NCBI GenBank assembly: GCA_964507795.1
Contig: CAZDQV010000028.1
Span: 1-21,944 of the forward strand
Direction: 5' to 3'
Origin: UMGS973 sp964507795
GTDB lineage: Bacteria > Bacillota > Clostridia > Peptostreptococcales > Anaerovoracaceae
Length of the DNA stretch: 21,944 nt
Part shown: positions 15,194 through 21,944 of the stretch, in pieces
How the letters are laid out: each line of letters opens with the position of its first letter
Numbering within the stretch: the first letter of the stretch is position 1
Notes under the pieces: generated by a model
Seen by the model: the letters and a program-made list of their open reading frames with translations, nothing else
Databases searched by the model: none
Told to the model about the DNA's origin: nothing
Position numbers and translations under genes: made by a program

Positions 15194-16609
15194 TTACACC
15201 AGACAATCCTCATTTATCAGGATTAACTCTGCGTTTTCCTTTGCAATGTCCAATGTACGCTTTGTAAAGCCACATTTGCTGAATACACCATAAACAATCT
15301 CATATCCCGGAAAAGTCTTACGAATTTCTGTGGCATTATCAACTTTTTCTTTTAAGGCAAAGTACACCGGTGCATCTACCGGTTTCGCATGGTACTTACA
15401 CTCCCCTGCAAACACACGCTTGTTTTGATAGTCTACGGCCATTACATCAATTTCCGTATTGCTGTCAAAATCATTCTTCCAATAAGAGCCCACTCGGGAC
15501 GGCACAAAAGAAATTAATCCGTTCCTGCACAGCTCCACAAAAATGGTTTTACATATGTCCTCATAGGCAAATGCAACGAATTTCTCTCTAAAATCCACGT
15601 GCATCTCGTCCAGGACAATCTGCATATTGTCCAATTCAAGTTCCCCTTTATATGGATAGACATAGCGGAACCAGAAACGAATGAAATTATCCGCAACGAA
15701 ATACAATCCCTTGCGAGACTTTTCCGGATTTTTTTCTGTAATTGGCGTCTTCTTTTCTATAAAACCCAAATCTGAAAGTGTAGATAAATAGGGTGTCAAT
15801 ACAGATGTTCCCTGGCCAAGCACACTGGCAAGCTTGCCAAGTTTATGATTGCCATCCGCAATCGCCTTAATGATTGAAAAGTAGTTCATCGCTGTCATGG
15901 ATTCGCTCTTCAGTAAGAAATTAGGTTCTTCATATAAAAAGCCGTTTTTTGATAAGACGCTATCCTTGAGTTGCTCTTCCAAATCCCGTCCGTCCTCAAA
16001 GAACTCCAGATATTTTGGAACACCACCTGTCACTGCATACTGTTCTACCGCCTGTTCAAAAGGCATCTTCTGAGCAGCATATATTTCTGTAAACAATAAA
16101 GGTGCCAGGCGTATTTGGGCTGTTCTGCGACCATACAATGGGCTGTCATAAGACAAAGCATGTTTCTGCATCATGCCAATCAGGGAACCAGACAGTATCA
16201 GCATCACATTGCTGTCTTTCAAAATCTCATCCCAGGCATTTTGAAGAACAGAAGGAAATGCCGGATTGGTTTTTATAAGATATGGGAACTCGTCAATGAC
16301 AAGCACTTTCTTTTCCCCCGGCTTGTAATCAGCAATCACTTGGAATAAATCCAACCAATCTGTAAATGCTGCTTTTTGCAGCAATGTGTTTTTTGTTGTA
16401 CGAGACACAACACCCGCCAGCCGCTTCATACTTTGGCTTTCCAATTCCTCTGTAGCAAGAAAATAGAATGCTGTTTTATTCTTTAAAAACTCTTTGATCA
16501 GTGTTGTCTTACCAACTCGGCGACGGCCATAGATAACCACAAAACTACTGTCACGATTATATTCTGCATTCAGCTTACTCAGTTCGTTTTTTCTTCCTAT
16601 GAATTTCAT
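15194..16609 (-). CDS. ATP-binding protein, archaeal-type ATPase with C-terminal DUF234 domain
   Basis: A 471-residue protein. It begins FIGRKNELSKLN, then Walker A YGRRRVGKTTL (27-37), Walker B VLVIDEFPYL (102-111) and a sensor-like LILSGSL (137-143), as in the ATPase_2 family (PF01637). A winged-helix region follows (about 240-300), then a DUF234-type C-terminus (PF03008) with TEIDVM, a beta hairpin and GECKYH. Asp388, Glu403 and Lys405 fit a PD-(D/E)XK nuclease core. I chose ATG 16609, 8 nt after AGGAGG. The gene stands alone with its own promoter and a perfect palindrome in its leader. The function of such proteins is unsettled; a mobile-DNA, defence or toxin-like role is often suspected. 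No partner gene is present. Confidence 0.87.
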   Translation of the reverse strand: MKFIGRKNELSKLNAEYNRDSSFVVIYGRRRVGKTTLIKEFLKNKTAFYFLATEELESQSMKRLAGVVSRTTKNTLLQKAAFTDWLDLFQVIADYKPGEKKVLVIDEFPYLIKTNPAFPSVLQNAWDEILKDSNVMLILSGSLIGMMQKHALSYDSPLYGRRTAQIRLAPLLFTEIYAAQKMPFEQAVEQYAVTGGVPKYLEFFEDGRDLEEQLKDSVLSKNGFLYEEPNFLLKSESMTAMNYFSIIKAIADGNHKLGKLASVLGQGTSVLTPYLSTLSDLGFIEKKTPITEKNPEKSRKGLYFVADNFIRFWFRYVYPYKGELELDNMQIVLDEMHVDFREKFVAFAYEDICKTIFVELCRNGLISFVPSRVGSYWKNDFDSNTEIDVMAVDYQNKRVFAGECKYHAKPVDAPVYFALKEKVDNATEIRKTFPGYEIVYGVFSKCGFTKRTLDIAKENAELILINEDCLV

Positions 16610-16622
16610 TCCAATGCCCTCC

Positions 16623-16646
16623 TTATGATAAATTAATTTATCATAA
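16623..16646. promoter_or_regulatory. perfect 24-bp palindrome at the ATPase transcription start
   Basis: The half-site TTATGATAAATT (16623-16634) is followed directly by its exact reverse complement (16635-16646), with no spacer. It lies about 10 bp downstream of the -10 box and immediately before the ribosome site of the ATPase gene. It could be a repressor operator covering the start of transcription, or an AT-rich RNA hairpin shielding the ribosome site. No T-run follows, so it is not a terminator. Confidence 0.65.
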
Positions 16647-16656
16647 TTCAATTTAT

Positions 16657-16684
16657 ATTATACATTTATGAGACAAAAAGTCAA
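16657..16684 (-). promoter_or_regulatory. promoter of the ATPase gene
   Basis: On the minus strand, TTGACT (16679-16684), a 16-bp spacer and a perfect TATAAT (16657-16662). Transcription should start near 16650, placing the 24-bp palindrome within the first 30 nt of the message. Confidence 0.7.
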
Positions 16685-16727
16685 ATTGCTTTATTGCGAG
16701 GCTGGCCAAACAAGACAAGATGATGTG

Positions 16728-16760
16728 AAAACCCCCGAAAAACCTTGATTTTCGGGGGTT
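16728..16760 (-). terminator. second (distal) terminator of the rplM-rpsI operon
   Basis: A perfect 12-bp stem, AACCCCCGAAAA (16730-16741) and TTTTCGGGGGTT (16749-16760), closes on a 7-nt loop. On the minus strand it ends in TTTT (16731-16728). It lies downstream of another terminator and upstream of the ATPase promoter, insulating that gene from ribosomal-protein transcription. Confidence 0.75.
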
Positions 16761-16778
16761 AAAGCAATATCCACAAAC

Positions 16779-16805
16779 AAAAACCCCTGCATACACAAGG
16801 GTTTT
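16779..16805 (-). terminator. first (proximal) terminator of the rplM-rpsI operon
   Basis: AAAACCC (16780-16786) and GGGTTTT (16799-16805) form a stem. On the minus strand it is followed by a T-rich tract (TTTTTGTTTG). It begins about 20 nt after the rpsI stop codon. Confidence 0.7.
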
Positions 16806-16825
16806 GATGTTTTGCAAACTGATTC

Positions 16826-17221
16826 CTAACGCTTTGAGAACTGGCTTGCTCTTCTTGCTTTTTTGAGTCCGTATTTCTTTCTTTCTTTCATTCTGGAGTC
16901 TCTTGTCAAGAAACCTTCAGCTTTTAAAGGTGCTCTGTAGCTTTCTTTGTCTGCTACGCAAAGAGCTCTTGAAATACCGTGTCTTAAAGCGCCGGCCTGA
17001 CCTGTAAATCCACCGCCTGTTACTGTTGCGATAACGTCGAATTTACCTTCGCATCCTGCGATTTCAAAAGGTCTTTTTACTTCTCTCTTAACTATTTCCA
17101 TTCCGAAATAATCTTCAAGAGGTTTTTTGTTTACTGTGATGTTTCCAGTTCCAGGGATTAATCTAACTCTAGCAACTGAAGACTTTCTTCTGCCTGTTCC
17201 ATAATACTGCATTTTTGCCAT
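16826..17221 (-). CDS. rpsI: 30S ribosomal protein S9
   Basis: A 131-residue protein, the usual length for bacterial S9. It carries YYGTGRRKSSVARVRL near the start, GGGFTGQAGALRHGISRAL (89-107) in the core, and the invariant basic tail ending KARRASQFSKR, which reaches toward P-site tRNA in the 30S subunit. The ATG has GGGAGG at about 8 nt. It follows rplM by 19 nt, the standard rplM-rpsI operon order, and is closed by two terminators in tandem. Confidence 0.98.
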   Translation of the reverse strand: MAKMQYYGTGRRKSSVARVRLIPGTGNITVNKKPLEDYFGMEIVKREVKRPFEIAGCEGKFDVIATVTGGGFTGQAGALRHGISRALCVADKESYRAPLKAEGFLTRDSRMKERKKYGLKKARRASQFSKR

Positions 17222-17240
17222 TGTCTATTCCTCCCTTTCC

Positions 17241-17669
17241 TTAAAAATTCCATACTTCAGGTTTCTGAGCCGCATGATTATGCTCAGGTCCTGCGTAAAC
17301 TTTAAACTTCTTGTACATCTGTCTGCCGAGTTTACCATTAGGCATCATTCCCTTAACTGCATGTCTGATGATTTCGCAAGGGTCTTTTGCCTGCAACTTT
17401 TCAAAAGAAATCTCTTTTAATCCGCCCGGATAACCTGTATGGTGCTTGTAGATTTTTTTCTGTCTTTTCTTGCCTGTCACTTCTATCTTCTCTGCATTGA
17501 TTACGATTACATAGTCACCGCAGTCAACATGTGGAGTATAGATAGGTTTTTTCTTTCCTCTAAGGATAGCTGCCGCTTCTGAAGCAAGTCTACCAAGAGT
17601 TTTGCCTTCTGCATCAATAACGTACCATTTACGTTCAATCTCTGCAGGTTTTGCGATAAATGATTTCAT
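17241..17669 (-). CDS. rplM: 50S ribosomal protein L13
   Basis: A 142-residue protein of the expected length. L13 signatures include RKWYVIDAEGKTLGRLAS (13-30), HVDCGDYVIVINAEKIEVTG (47-66), YKHHTGYPGGLK and AVKGMMPNGKLGR. It is an early-assembling protein of the large subunit. An AAAGGA lies just before the ATG at 17669. The gene is preceded by a structured leader of about 180 nt, a place where autogenous control by L13 is known in other Firmicutes. Confidence 0.98.
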   Translation of the reverse strand: MKSFIAKPAEIERKWYVIDAEGKTLGRLASEAAAILRGKKKPIYTPHVDCGDYVIVINAEKIEVTGKKRQKKIYKHHTGYPGGLKEISFEKLQAKDPCEIIRHAVKGMMPNGKLGRQMYKKFKVYAGPEHNHAAQKPEVWNF

Positions 17670-17852
17670 CTTTGTTCCTTTCTACCTACTGGGATACATC
17701 GCATGTATCTGTTTCGGTTCTGCCTACTGGGTTGAATATGGTTTCAGCTTGTTCGGCATTACTAATTCTATTAGCGGATAGCCCGTATATACAGTCGCTA
17801 TCACTTCTTGCATGTCTTGCAGCACTACAAAGCAGTGCCATGCGCATGACAC
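17670..17852 (-). ncRNA. structured mRNA leader of rplM (putative L13-type leader)
   Basis: From the predicted start near 17852 to the ATG at 17669 the transcript holds about 183 untranslated nt with several perfect stems: GCACT/AGTGC (17822-17826, 17834-17838), GATAGC/GCTATC (17777-17782, 17797-17802), CTAAT/ATTAG (17762-17766, 17770-17774) and GATACAT/ATGTATC (17693-17699, 17703-17709). The last lies between two direct copies of CCCAGTAGGYAGA (17681-17693 and 17719-17731), the proximal copy reaching the ribosome site. None ends in a T-run, so attenuation by a classic terminator is not evident. Firmicutes have a described L13 leader, but I cannot confirm a match to it. Confidence 0.5.
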
Positions 17853-17858
17853 AAAATC

Positions 17859-17887
17859 ATTCTATAATATTTATTGACTGATGTCAA
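17859..17887 (-). promoter_or_regulatory. promoter of the rplM-rpsI operon
   Basis: On the minus strand, a perfect TTGACA (17882-17887), a 17-bp spacer and TAGAAT (17859-17864). The -35 lies inside one of two TGATGYCAAA direct repeats (17879-17888 and 17900-17909) spaced 21 bp apart. Confidence 0.75.
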
Positions 17888-17930
17888 ACATTTTTTGCTT
17901 GATGCCAAATATTTACAAGTGCCCGCTTCA

Positions 17931-18281
17931 TCATTTGTCATGTTCGATCAGTGCGATGTTAACCCCATTCGGATCTTTGATAAATGCCATTTTGCCAACC
18001 AGAATCTTCACAGGTTCCATGGTAATCTCAACGCCCTTTGCTCTAATCTCTTCAAGAGTTTTTTCGAGGTTTTCAACATCAACACCCACCGAATAAAGGC
18101 CTGTTTCAAAATCTTTGTTTTCGATGAGTTCTATTATTGAGCCTCCACCATTGACAAACGTGATTTCTGAGCCGTTTGGCAAATCGAAGGTTTCCTGCAC
18201 AGCAAATCCCATTATATTCTCATAGAAAGCTACTGACTCCTTCATATTGTTTACTATCATTGTGGTATACTTGGCTTTCAT
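17931..18281 (-). CDS. VOC (glyoxalase/bleomycin-resistance fold) family protein
   Basis: A 116-residue single-domain protein of the vicinal oxygen chelate superfamily (PF00903). It shows two beta-alpha-beta-beta-beta modules: AKYTTMIVNNMKESVAFYEN at the start, SIIELIE (Glu51) in the middle, and AFIKDPNGVNIALIEH (99-114) at the end, with Glu113 as a probable metal ligand. The reaction cannot be read from sequence; relatives include glyoxalase I, dioxygenases and drug-binding proteins. The ATG has AAAGGAG at 7 nt. It follows ddl by 18 nt and is likely cotranscribed with it. Confidence 0.88.
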   Translation of the reverse strand: MKAKYTTMIVNNMKESVAFYENIMGFAVQETFDLPNGSEITFVNGGGSIIELIENKDFETGLYSVGVDVENLEKTLEEIRAKGVEITMEPVKILVGKMAFIKDPNGVNIALIEHDK

Positions 18282-18299
18282 CTTGCTTCTCCTTTCGCA

Positions 18300-19361
18300 T
18301 TACTCCATTGCAAGCTCTATAATGGTGTCTAAAAGTTTGGAATAGGGCAGCCCTGTCGCTTCCCACATTTTAGGATACATACTGATTGATGTGAATCCCG
18401 GCAAAGTATTCAGTTCATTTAGTATGATACGGTTATCTTCGGTGAGGAAAAAGTCTATTCTGGCCATGCCCCTGCATCCCATGGCTTTGAATACTTTTGC
18501 TGCTGTTTCTTTAATCTGTTGTTCGAGTTCCTCCGATATATCATCTATAATCTTCGTCTCCGACCCTATGTCTGCATATTTGGCTTCATAATCATAAAAT
18601 TCATTGCAGGAAAATATTTCGCCTATTTTTGCAACCTGCAGCTCATCGTTTCCAAGCACAGCCGTCTCTATTTCTCTGCCCGTGATGGTTTCTTCGACGA
18701 GAATTTTTTCATCATATTGCGCAGCCTCTGCCAAACCGTTTGACAACTCTGTTCTATTGTGAACCTTGGATATGCCTACTGACGAGCCTTCATTTGCCGG
18801 TTTGATAAACAGAGGATATTTGTTGAAATATGATTCCACTATGTCAAGCACAGCTGCCTTGTTTGTCGCAAGCTGACTTGCTCTGACAAGGATATAGTCC
18901 GCCTGGGTAATACCTGCAGCGCCAGCTATCAGTTTGGTTATAGATTTGTCCATACTGCATGCTGATGATGCGACTCCCGCGCCTACATATGGCACGCCCG
19001 AAAGCTCCAGGAGTCCCTGCAGTACTCCGTCCTCGCAGTTTTTGCCATGAACAACAGGGTAAATACAGTCCAGCTCAACGCTTACTGTTTCTGTATCCCT
19101 GAGCAATATCAGTCCCCTGTAACTCCTGTCCGGAGATATGACAGCACTTGTGTTGCTCTTGAGCTCTGCCCATCTGCCGCTTTTGATCTGCTGCGTATCA
19201 GCCGTGGTCAAAAACCACCTGCCGTCCTTTGTGATCCCTATTTTGTATATTTCATATTTGTCTTTATCAAGATTGTCAATTACTGCTGCTGCAGAAACAC
19301 ATGAAACTTCATGCTCGGGCGAAACTCCTCCAAACAGTATTGCAAGTCTTATTTTACTCAT
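18300..19361 (-). CDS. ddl: D-alanine--D-alanine ligase
   Basis: A 353-residue ATP-grasp enzyme that joins two D-alanines for peptidoglycan synthesis in the cytoplasm. Motifs: LFGGVSPEHEVS (9-20), VHGKNCEDG (104-112), FIKPANEGSSVGISKV (185-200), the lid loop FYDYEAKY (255-262) and LNELNTLPGFT (314-324) with the metal-binding Glu/Asn. The tyrosine-bearing lid fits D-Ala-D-Ala rather than D-Ala-D-lactate ligases. Cys109 replaces a glycine common in HGxxGEDG. I chose ATG 19361, 9 nt after AAGGAG; a TTG at 19367 is too close to the ribosome site. VOC follows in the same operon. I see no clear promoter in 19362-19464, only a short CACAT-n-ATGTG dyad at 19400-19410. Confidence 0.96.
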   Translation of the reverse strand: MSKIRLAILFGGVSPEHEVSCVSAAAVIDNLDKDKYEIYKIGITKDGRWFLTTADTQQIKSGRWAELKSNTSAVISPDRSYRGLILLRDTETVSVELDCIYPVVHGKNCEDGVLQGLLELSGVPYVGAGVASSACSMDKSITKLIAGAAGITQADYILVRASQLATNKAAVLDIVESYFNKYPLFIKPANEGSSVGISKVHNRTELSNGLAEAAQYDEKILVEETITGREIETAVLGNDELQVAKIGEIFSCNEFYDYEAKYADIGSETKIIDDISEELEQQIKETAAKVFKAMGCRGMARIDFFLTEDNRIILNELNTLPGFTSISMYPKMWEATGLPYSKLLDTIIELAME

Positions 19362-19464
19362 AACCAATCGCTCCTTACTAAAATATGTGCTTATTTTATC
19401 ACATTATGTGGTACAAAGACAGATAATCTCCAAAAAATCTGCTTTATCCGTACAACAGTTTATG

Positions 19465-21944
19465 TTATTTGTTCCATGCAAGAACTTTTTTGAGGAACTG
19501 TCCTGTATATGAGGATTCAACCTCTGACACCTCTTCGGGAGTACCCTCCGCAACTACAGTGCCTCCTCTGATACCTCCATCAGGGCCAAGATCTATTATA
19601 TGGTCTGCCCTTTTAACAACATCAAGATTATGTTCAATCACAACTACAGTATTGCCTGCGTCAACAAGTCTGTCAAGCACTTCAAGCAGCTTGTCTACAT
19701 CTGCAAAATGAAGCCCCGTTGTAGGCTCATCAAGAATATACAAAGTCCGGCCTGTACTTTTTTTGGAAAGTTCTGTTGCAAGCTTGACTCTCTGTGCTTC
19801 GCCTCCCGAAAGCTGAGTCGATGGCTGGCCTATTTTGATGTACCCAAGGCCTACCTCTTCAAGGGTTCTCAAATGCTTCTCTATTGATGGGATGTTGTTG
19901 AAAAACTCCAGTCCTTCTGAAACAGTCATATCAAGCACGTCGAATATGCTTTTGTCCTTGTATTTGACTTCAAGGGTTTCTCTGTTGTACCTTTTGCCTT
20001 TGCACACTTCGCAGGGTACATATACATCAGGCAGGAAGTGCATTTCTATCTTGATGATTCCATCTCCCTTGCACGCCTCACACCTGCCCCCGCTTATATT
20101 AAAACTGAATCTGCCTTTTTCGTAACCCCTCATTTTGGCTTCAGGCAGCTGACTGAACAGATCTCTGATGTTTGTGAAAACTCCGGTATAAGTCGCAGGG
20201 TTCGATCTCGGAGTCCTGCCGATAGGTGACTGATCTATATTTATGACTTTGTCTATATTCTCAAGTCCTGATATTCCCCTGTGTTTTCCCGGCTTTTCTC
20301 TGAGTCTGTTGGTCACGGCTGCAGACGCTTTGTATAAAATCTCATTTACAAGAGTAGACTTGCCCGAACCTGATACACCTGTCACGCATACGAATTTTCC
20401 CAACGGTATTTTTACATCTATATTCTTGAGATTGTTTTCGGCAGCCCCTTTAACTGTAAGGAATTTGCCATTTCCCTCACGCCTTGTTTCAGGTATTCTG
20501 ATTTCTCTTTTGCCTGACAGATACTGCCCGGTAATTGATCTGTCGCATGCCATTATATCATCCACTGTCCCCTGGCATACTACTTCGCCGCCGTTAATAC
20601 CTGCACCTGGACCTATATCCACAACATGGTCGGCTGCAAACATTGTTTCACCGTCATGCTCTACAACAATAAGCGTATTGCCAAGGTCAGTAAGATGCCT
20701 TAATGTTGCAAGAAGTTTTTCGTTGTCCTTCTGATGAAGTCCTATACTCGGTTCATCAAGTATATATAATACCCCCACAAGGCTTGAGCCTATCTGTGTT
20801 GCAAGCCTGATTCTCTGGGCTTCTCCACCTGACAGGGTACCTGCGGATCTTGACAATGTCAGATAATCAAGCCCCACGTCTATAAGGAATTGCAGTCTTT
20901 CACGTATTTCCTTCAATATCTGTTTTGCTATTGCCGATTCTTTTGGCGTAAGTTCGAGTGAATTTATGAAATCAAGGGCATCTGTAACTGACATTTCCGA
21001 AAGCTCTGCTATGTTTTTACCTCCGACTGTAACAGCAAGCACTTCCGGCTTCAGCCTCATACCATGGCAATCCGGGCATGTGCTTACACTCATGCATGTT
21101 TCCATTTTGTCTTTGAATACCTCGGAAGCTCCTTCCCTGTATCTCCTCTCAAGTATGCCAACTATACCTTCAAACGGCTCGTTTCTATACGAGACAGCTT
21201 TGGTGTATTTGCTTGTGTAAACAAATTTAACCGGTCTTCCCATAGTTCCATACATAAGCTCTTTGCGAAATTTTGGGGGAAGTTCTCTATATGGAGTACT
21301 CAAATCGACATTGTGTTCTGATGCCAGTGCTTCAACCATGGAACGATACCAGCCACCTTCGTTCTCAAGGCTCCTGAACGCTGTCACAAAGCAACCGTCG
21401 AGCACTGATTTGTCATCATCTGCGACTATCAGCTCAGGGTCCATATACTGTGTGAAACCAAGGCCTTTGCATGTCGGACACGCCCCAAAGGGACTGTTGA
21501 ACGAAAACATCCTCGGCTCCAGTTCCTCTATGCTTATGCCGTGCTCAGGGCAGGCAAGCTTAGTGCTGAAAGTTTTGATTTCCTCTCCTGCAAGAATATT
21601 TACGAGGCCGTCACCATGGCTTATGGCAAGTTCTACAGCCTCCGCAAGTCTTGACTCTATCCCTTCTTTTACAATCAGCCTGTCCACTACGATTTCTATG
21701 GTATGCTTTATCTGCTTTTCAAGTTTAATCTCATCTTCATTGATATTGACTATTTCACCGTCTATTCTCGCTCTGACAAAGCCTTCCTTGCGTATTCTTT
21801 CGATTATTTTTTCGTGTTCGCCTTTGCGTTGGCGTATTACAGGTGCAAGCACATATAGTCTGGTGCCGCCATCCATATCCATTATCTGATCTACAATCTG
21901 ATCAACCGACTGGCTTGTGATTTCTCTGCCGCACACAGGACAGT
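19465..21944 (-). CDS. uvrA: UvrABC excinuclease subunit A (5' part beyond window)
   Basis: The visible 825 codons are most of UvrA (usually about 940 residues); roughly 115 N-terminal residues, including the first Walker A, lie past the right edge. The frame enters as CPVCGREI, a zinc-site half. From the GTG codon at 21936 (an internal Val, not a start): FGACPTCKGLG (150-160), CPDCHGMRLKPE (287-298), first signature LSGGEAQRIRLAT (368-380) with YILDEPSIGLH, second Walker A VTGVSGSGKSTL (518-529), zinc motif CEACKGDG...CEVCKGKRYN (619-651), and second signature LSGGEAQRVKLAT (709-721) with LDEPTTGLH. UvrA dimers recognise DNA lesions and load UvrB in nucleotide excision repair. No sign of damage. 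No clear terminator follows. Confidence 0.98.
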   Translation of the reverse strand, partial: CPVCGREITSQSVDQIVDQIMDMDGGTRLYVLAPVIRQRKGEHEKIIERIRKEGFVRARIDGEIVNINEDEIKLEKQIKHTIEIVVDRLIVKEGIESRLAEAVELAISHGDGLVNILAGEEIKTFSTKLACPEHGISIEELEPRMFSFNSPFGACPTCKGLGFTQYMDPELIVADDDKSVLDGCFVTAFRSLENEGGWYRSMVEALASEHNVDLSTPYRELPPKFRKELMYGTMGRPVKFVYTSKYTKAVSYRNEPFEGIVGILERRYREGASEVFKDKMETCMSVSTCPDCHGMRLKPEVLAVTVGGKNIAELSEMSVTDALDFINSLELTPKESAIAKQILKEIRERLQFLIDVGLDYLTLSRSAGTLSGGEAQRIRLATQIGSSLVGVLYILDEPSIGLHQKDNEKLLATLRHLTDLGNTLIVVEHDGETMFAADHVVDIGPGAGINGGEVVCQGTVDDIMACDRSITGQYLSGKREIRIPETRREGNGKFLTVKGAAENNLKNIDVKIPLGKFVCVTGVSGSGKSTLVNEILYKASAAVTNRLREKPGKHRGISGLENIDKVINIDQSPIGRTPRSNPATYTGVFTNIRDLFSQLPEAKMRGYEKGRFSFNISGGRCEACKGDGIIKIEMHFLPDVYVPCEVCKGKRYNRETLEVKYKDKSIFDVLDMTVSEGLEFFNNIPSIEKHLRTLEEVGLGYIKIGQPSTQLSGGEAQRVKLATELSKKSTGRTLYILDEPTTGLHFADVDKLLEVLDRLVDAGNTVVVIEHNLDVVKRADHIIDLGPDGGIRGGTVVAEGTPEEVSEVESSYTGQFLKKVLAWNK

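Noticed and set aside
19420..19464. Possible terminator after uvrA (CTG...CAG followed by TTTTTT)
   Set aside because: The stem would be only about 3 bp, too weak to call despite the T-run.
21263..21889. 208-residue plus-strand open frame
   Set aside because: It is antisense to uvrA and Ser-rich, the usual result of reading the opposite strand of a real gene.
21934..21936. GTG at 21936 as the start of uvrA
   Set aside because: The codons before it read Cys-Pro, completing the CPVCG zinc half-site, and about 115 N-terminal residues would be missing. The gene continues past the window.
1..21944. CRISPR array, insertion sequence, phage genes or a new multi-gene defence cluster
   Set aside because: There are no regularly spaced repeats, transposase, integrase or clustered defence genes. 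The lone ATPase gene is not enough to claim a system.

Overview
This window looks like chromosomal DNA from a low-GC, probably anaerobic Firmicute of the class Clostridia. Supporting signs are canonical TTGAAA/TATAAT promoters, strong AGGAGG ribosome binding sites, several TTG start codons, a NusG-domain-II plus Gx-transporter pair, and a highly codon-adapted 4-aminobutyrate-type transaminase. Placement nearer to the amino-acid-fermenting Anaerovoracaceae / Family XIII group is a guess. Almost everything is on the minus strand; the lipoprotein esterase at 2730-4406 is the only convincing plus-strand gene.

Left end (1-668): no large gene. It holds an interrupted reading frame (6-206), a compact unit for a 28-residue peptide with its own promoter and terminator (213-456), and a strong terminator (607-655). 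Next come a three-gene minus-strand operon (669-2428: DMT transporter, NusG-II protein, Gx transporter), the divergent esterase, a shared bidirectional terminator, and gabT with its own strong promoter.

Middle (5939-12298): pncB followed by a beta-CASP metallo-hydrolase; a second DMT transporter followed by an ATC-hydrolase-like protein; and a membrane diguanylate cyclase followed by a 58-residue small gene that carries a one-base frameshift in a run of six G.

Right part (12375-21944): an AEC transporter followed by a single-chain ABC exporter; a stand-alone ATPase/PD-(D/E)XK-type gene with a perfect 24-bp palindrome at its transcription start; rplM-rpsI behind a long, hairpin-rich leader and followed by tandem terminators; ddl followed by a VOC-fold protein; and uvrA, cut by the window edge.

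I found no CRISPR array, insertion sequence, phage module, tRNA or rRNA, and no clear new multi-gene system. The most interesting leads are small: the frameshifted small protein next to the diguanylate cyclase, the isolated 28-residue gene, the rplM leader, and the palindrome in front of the ATPase.
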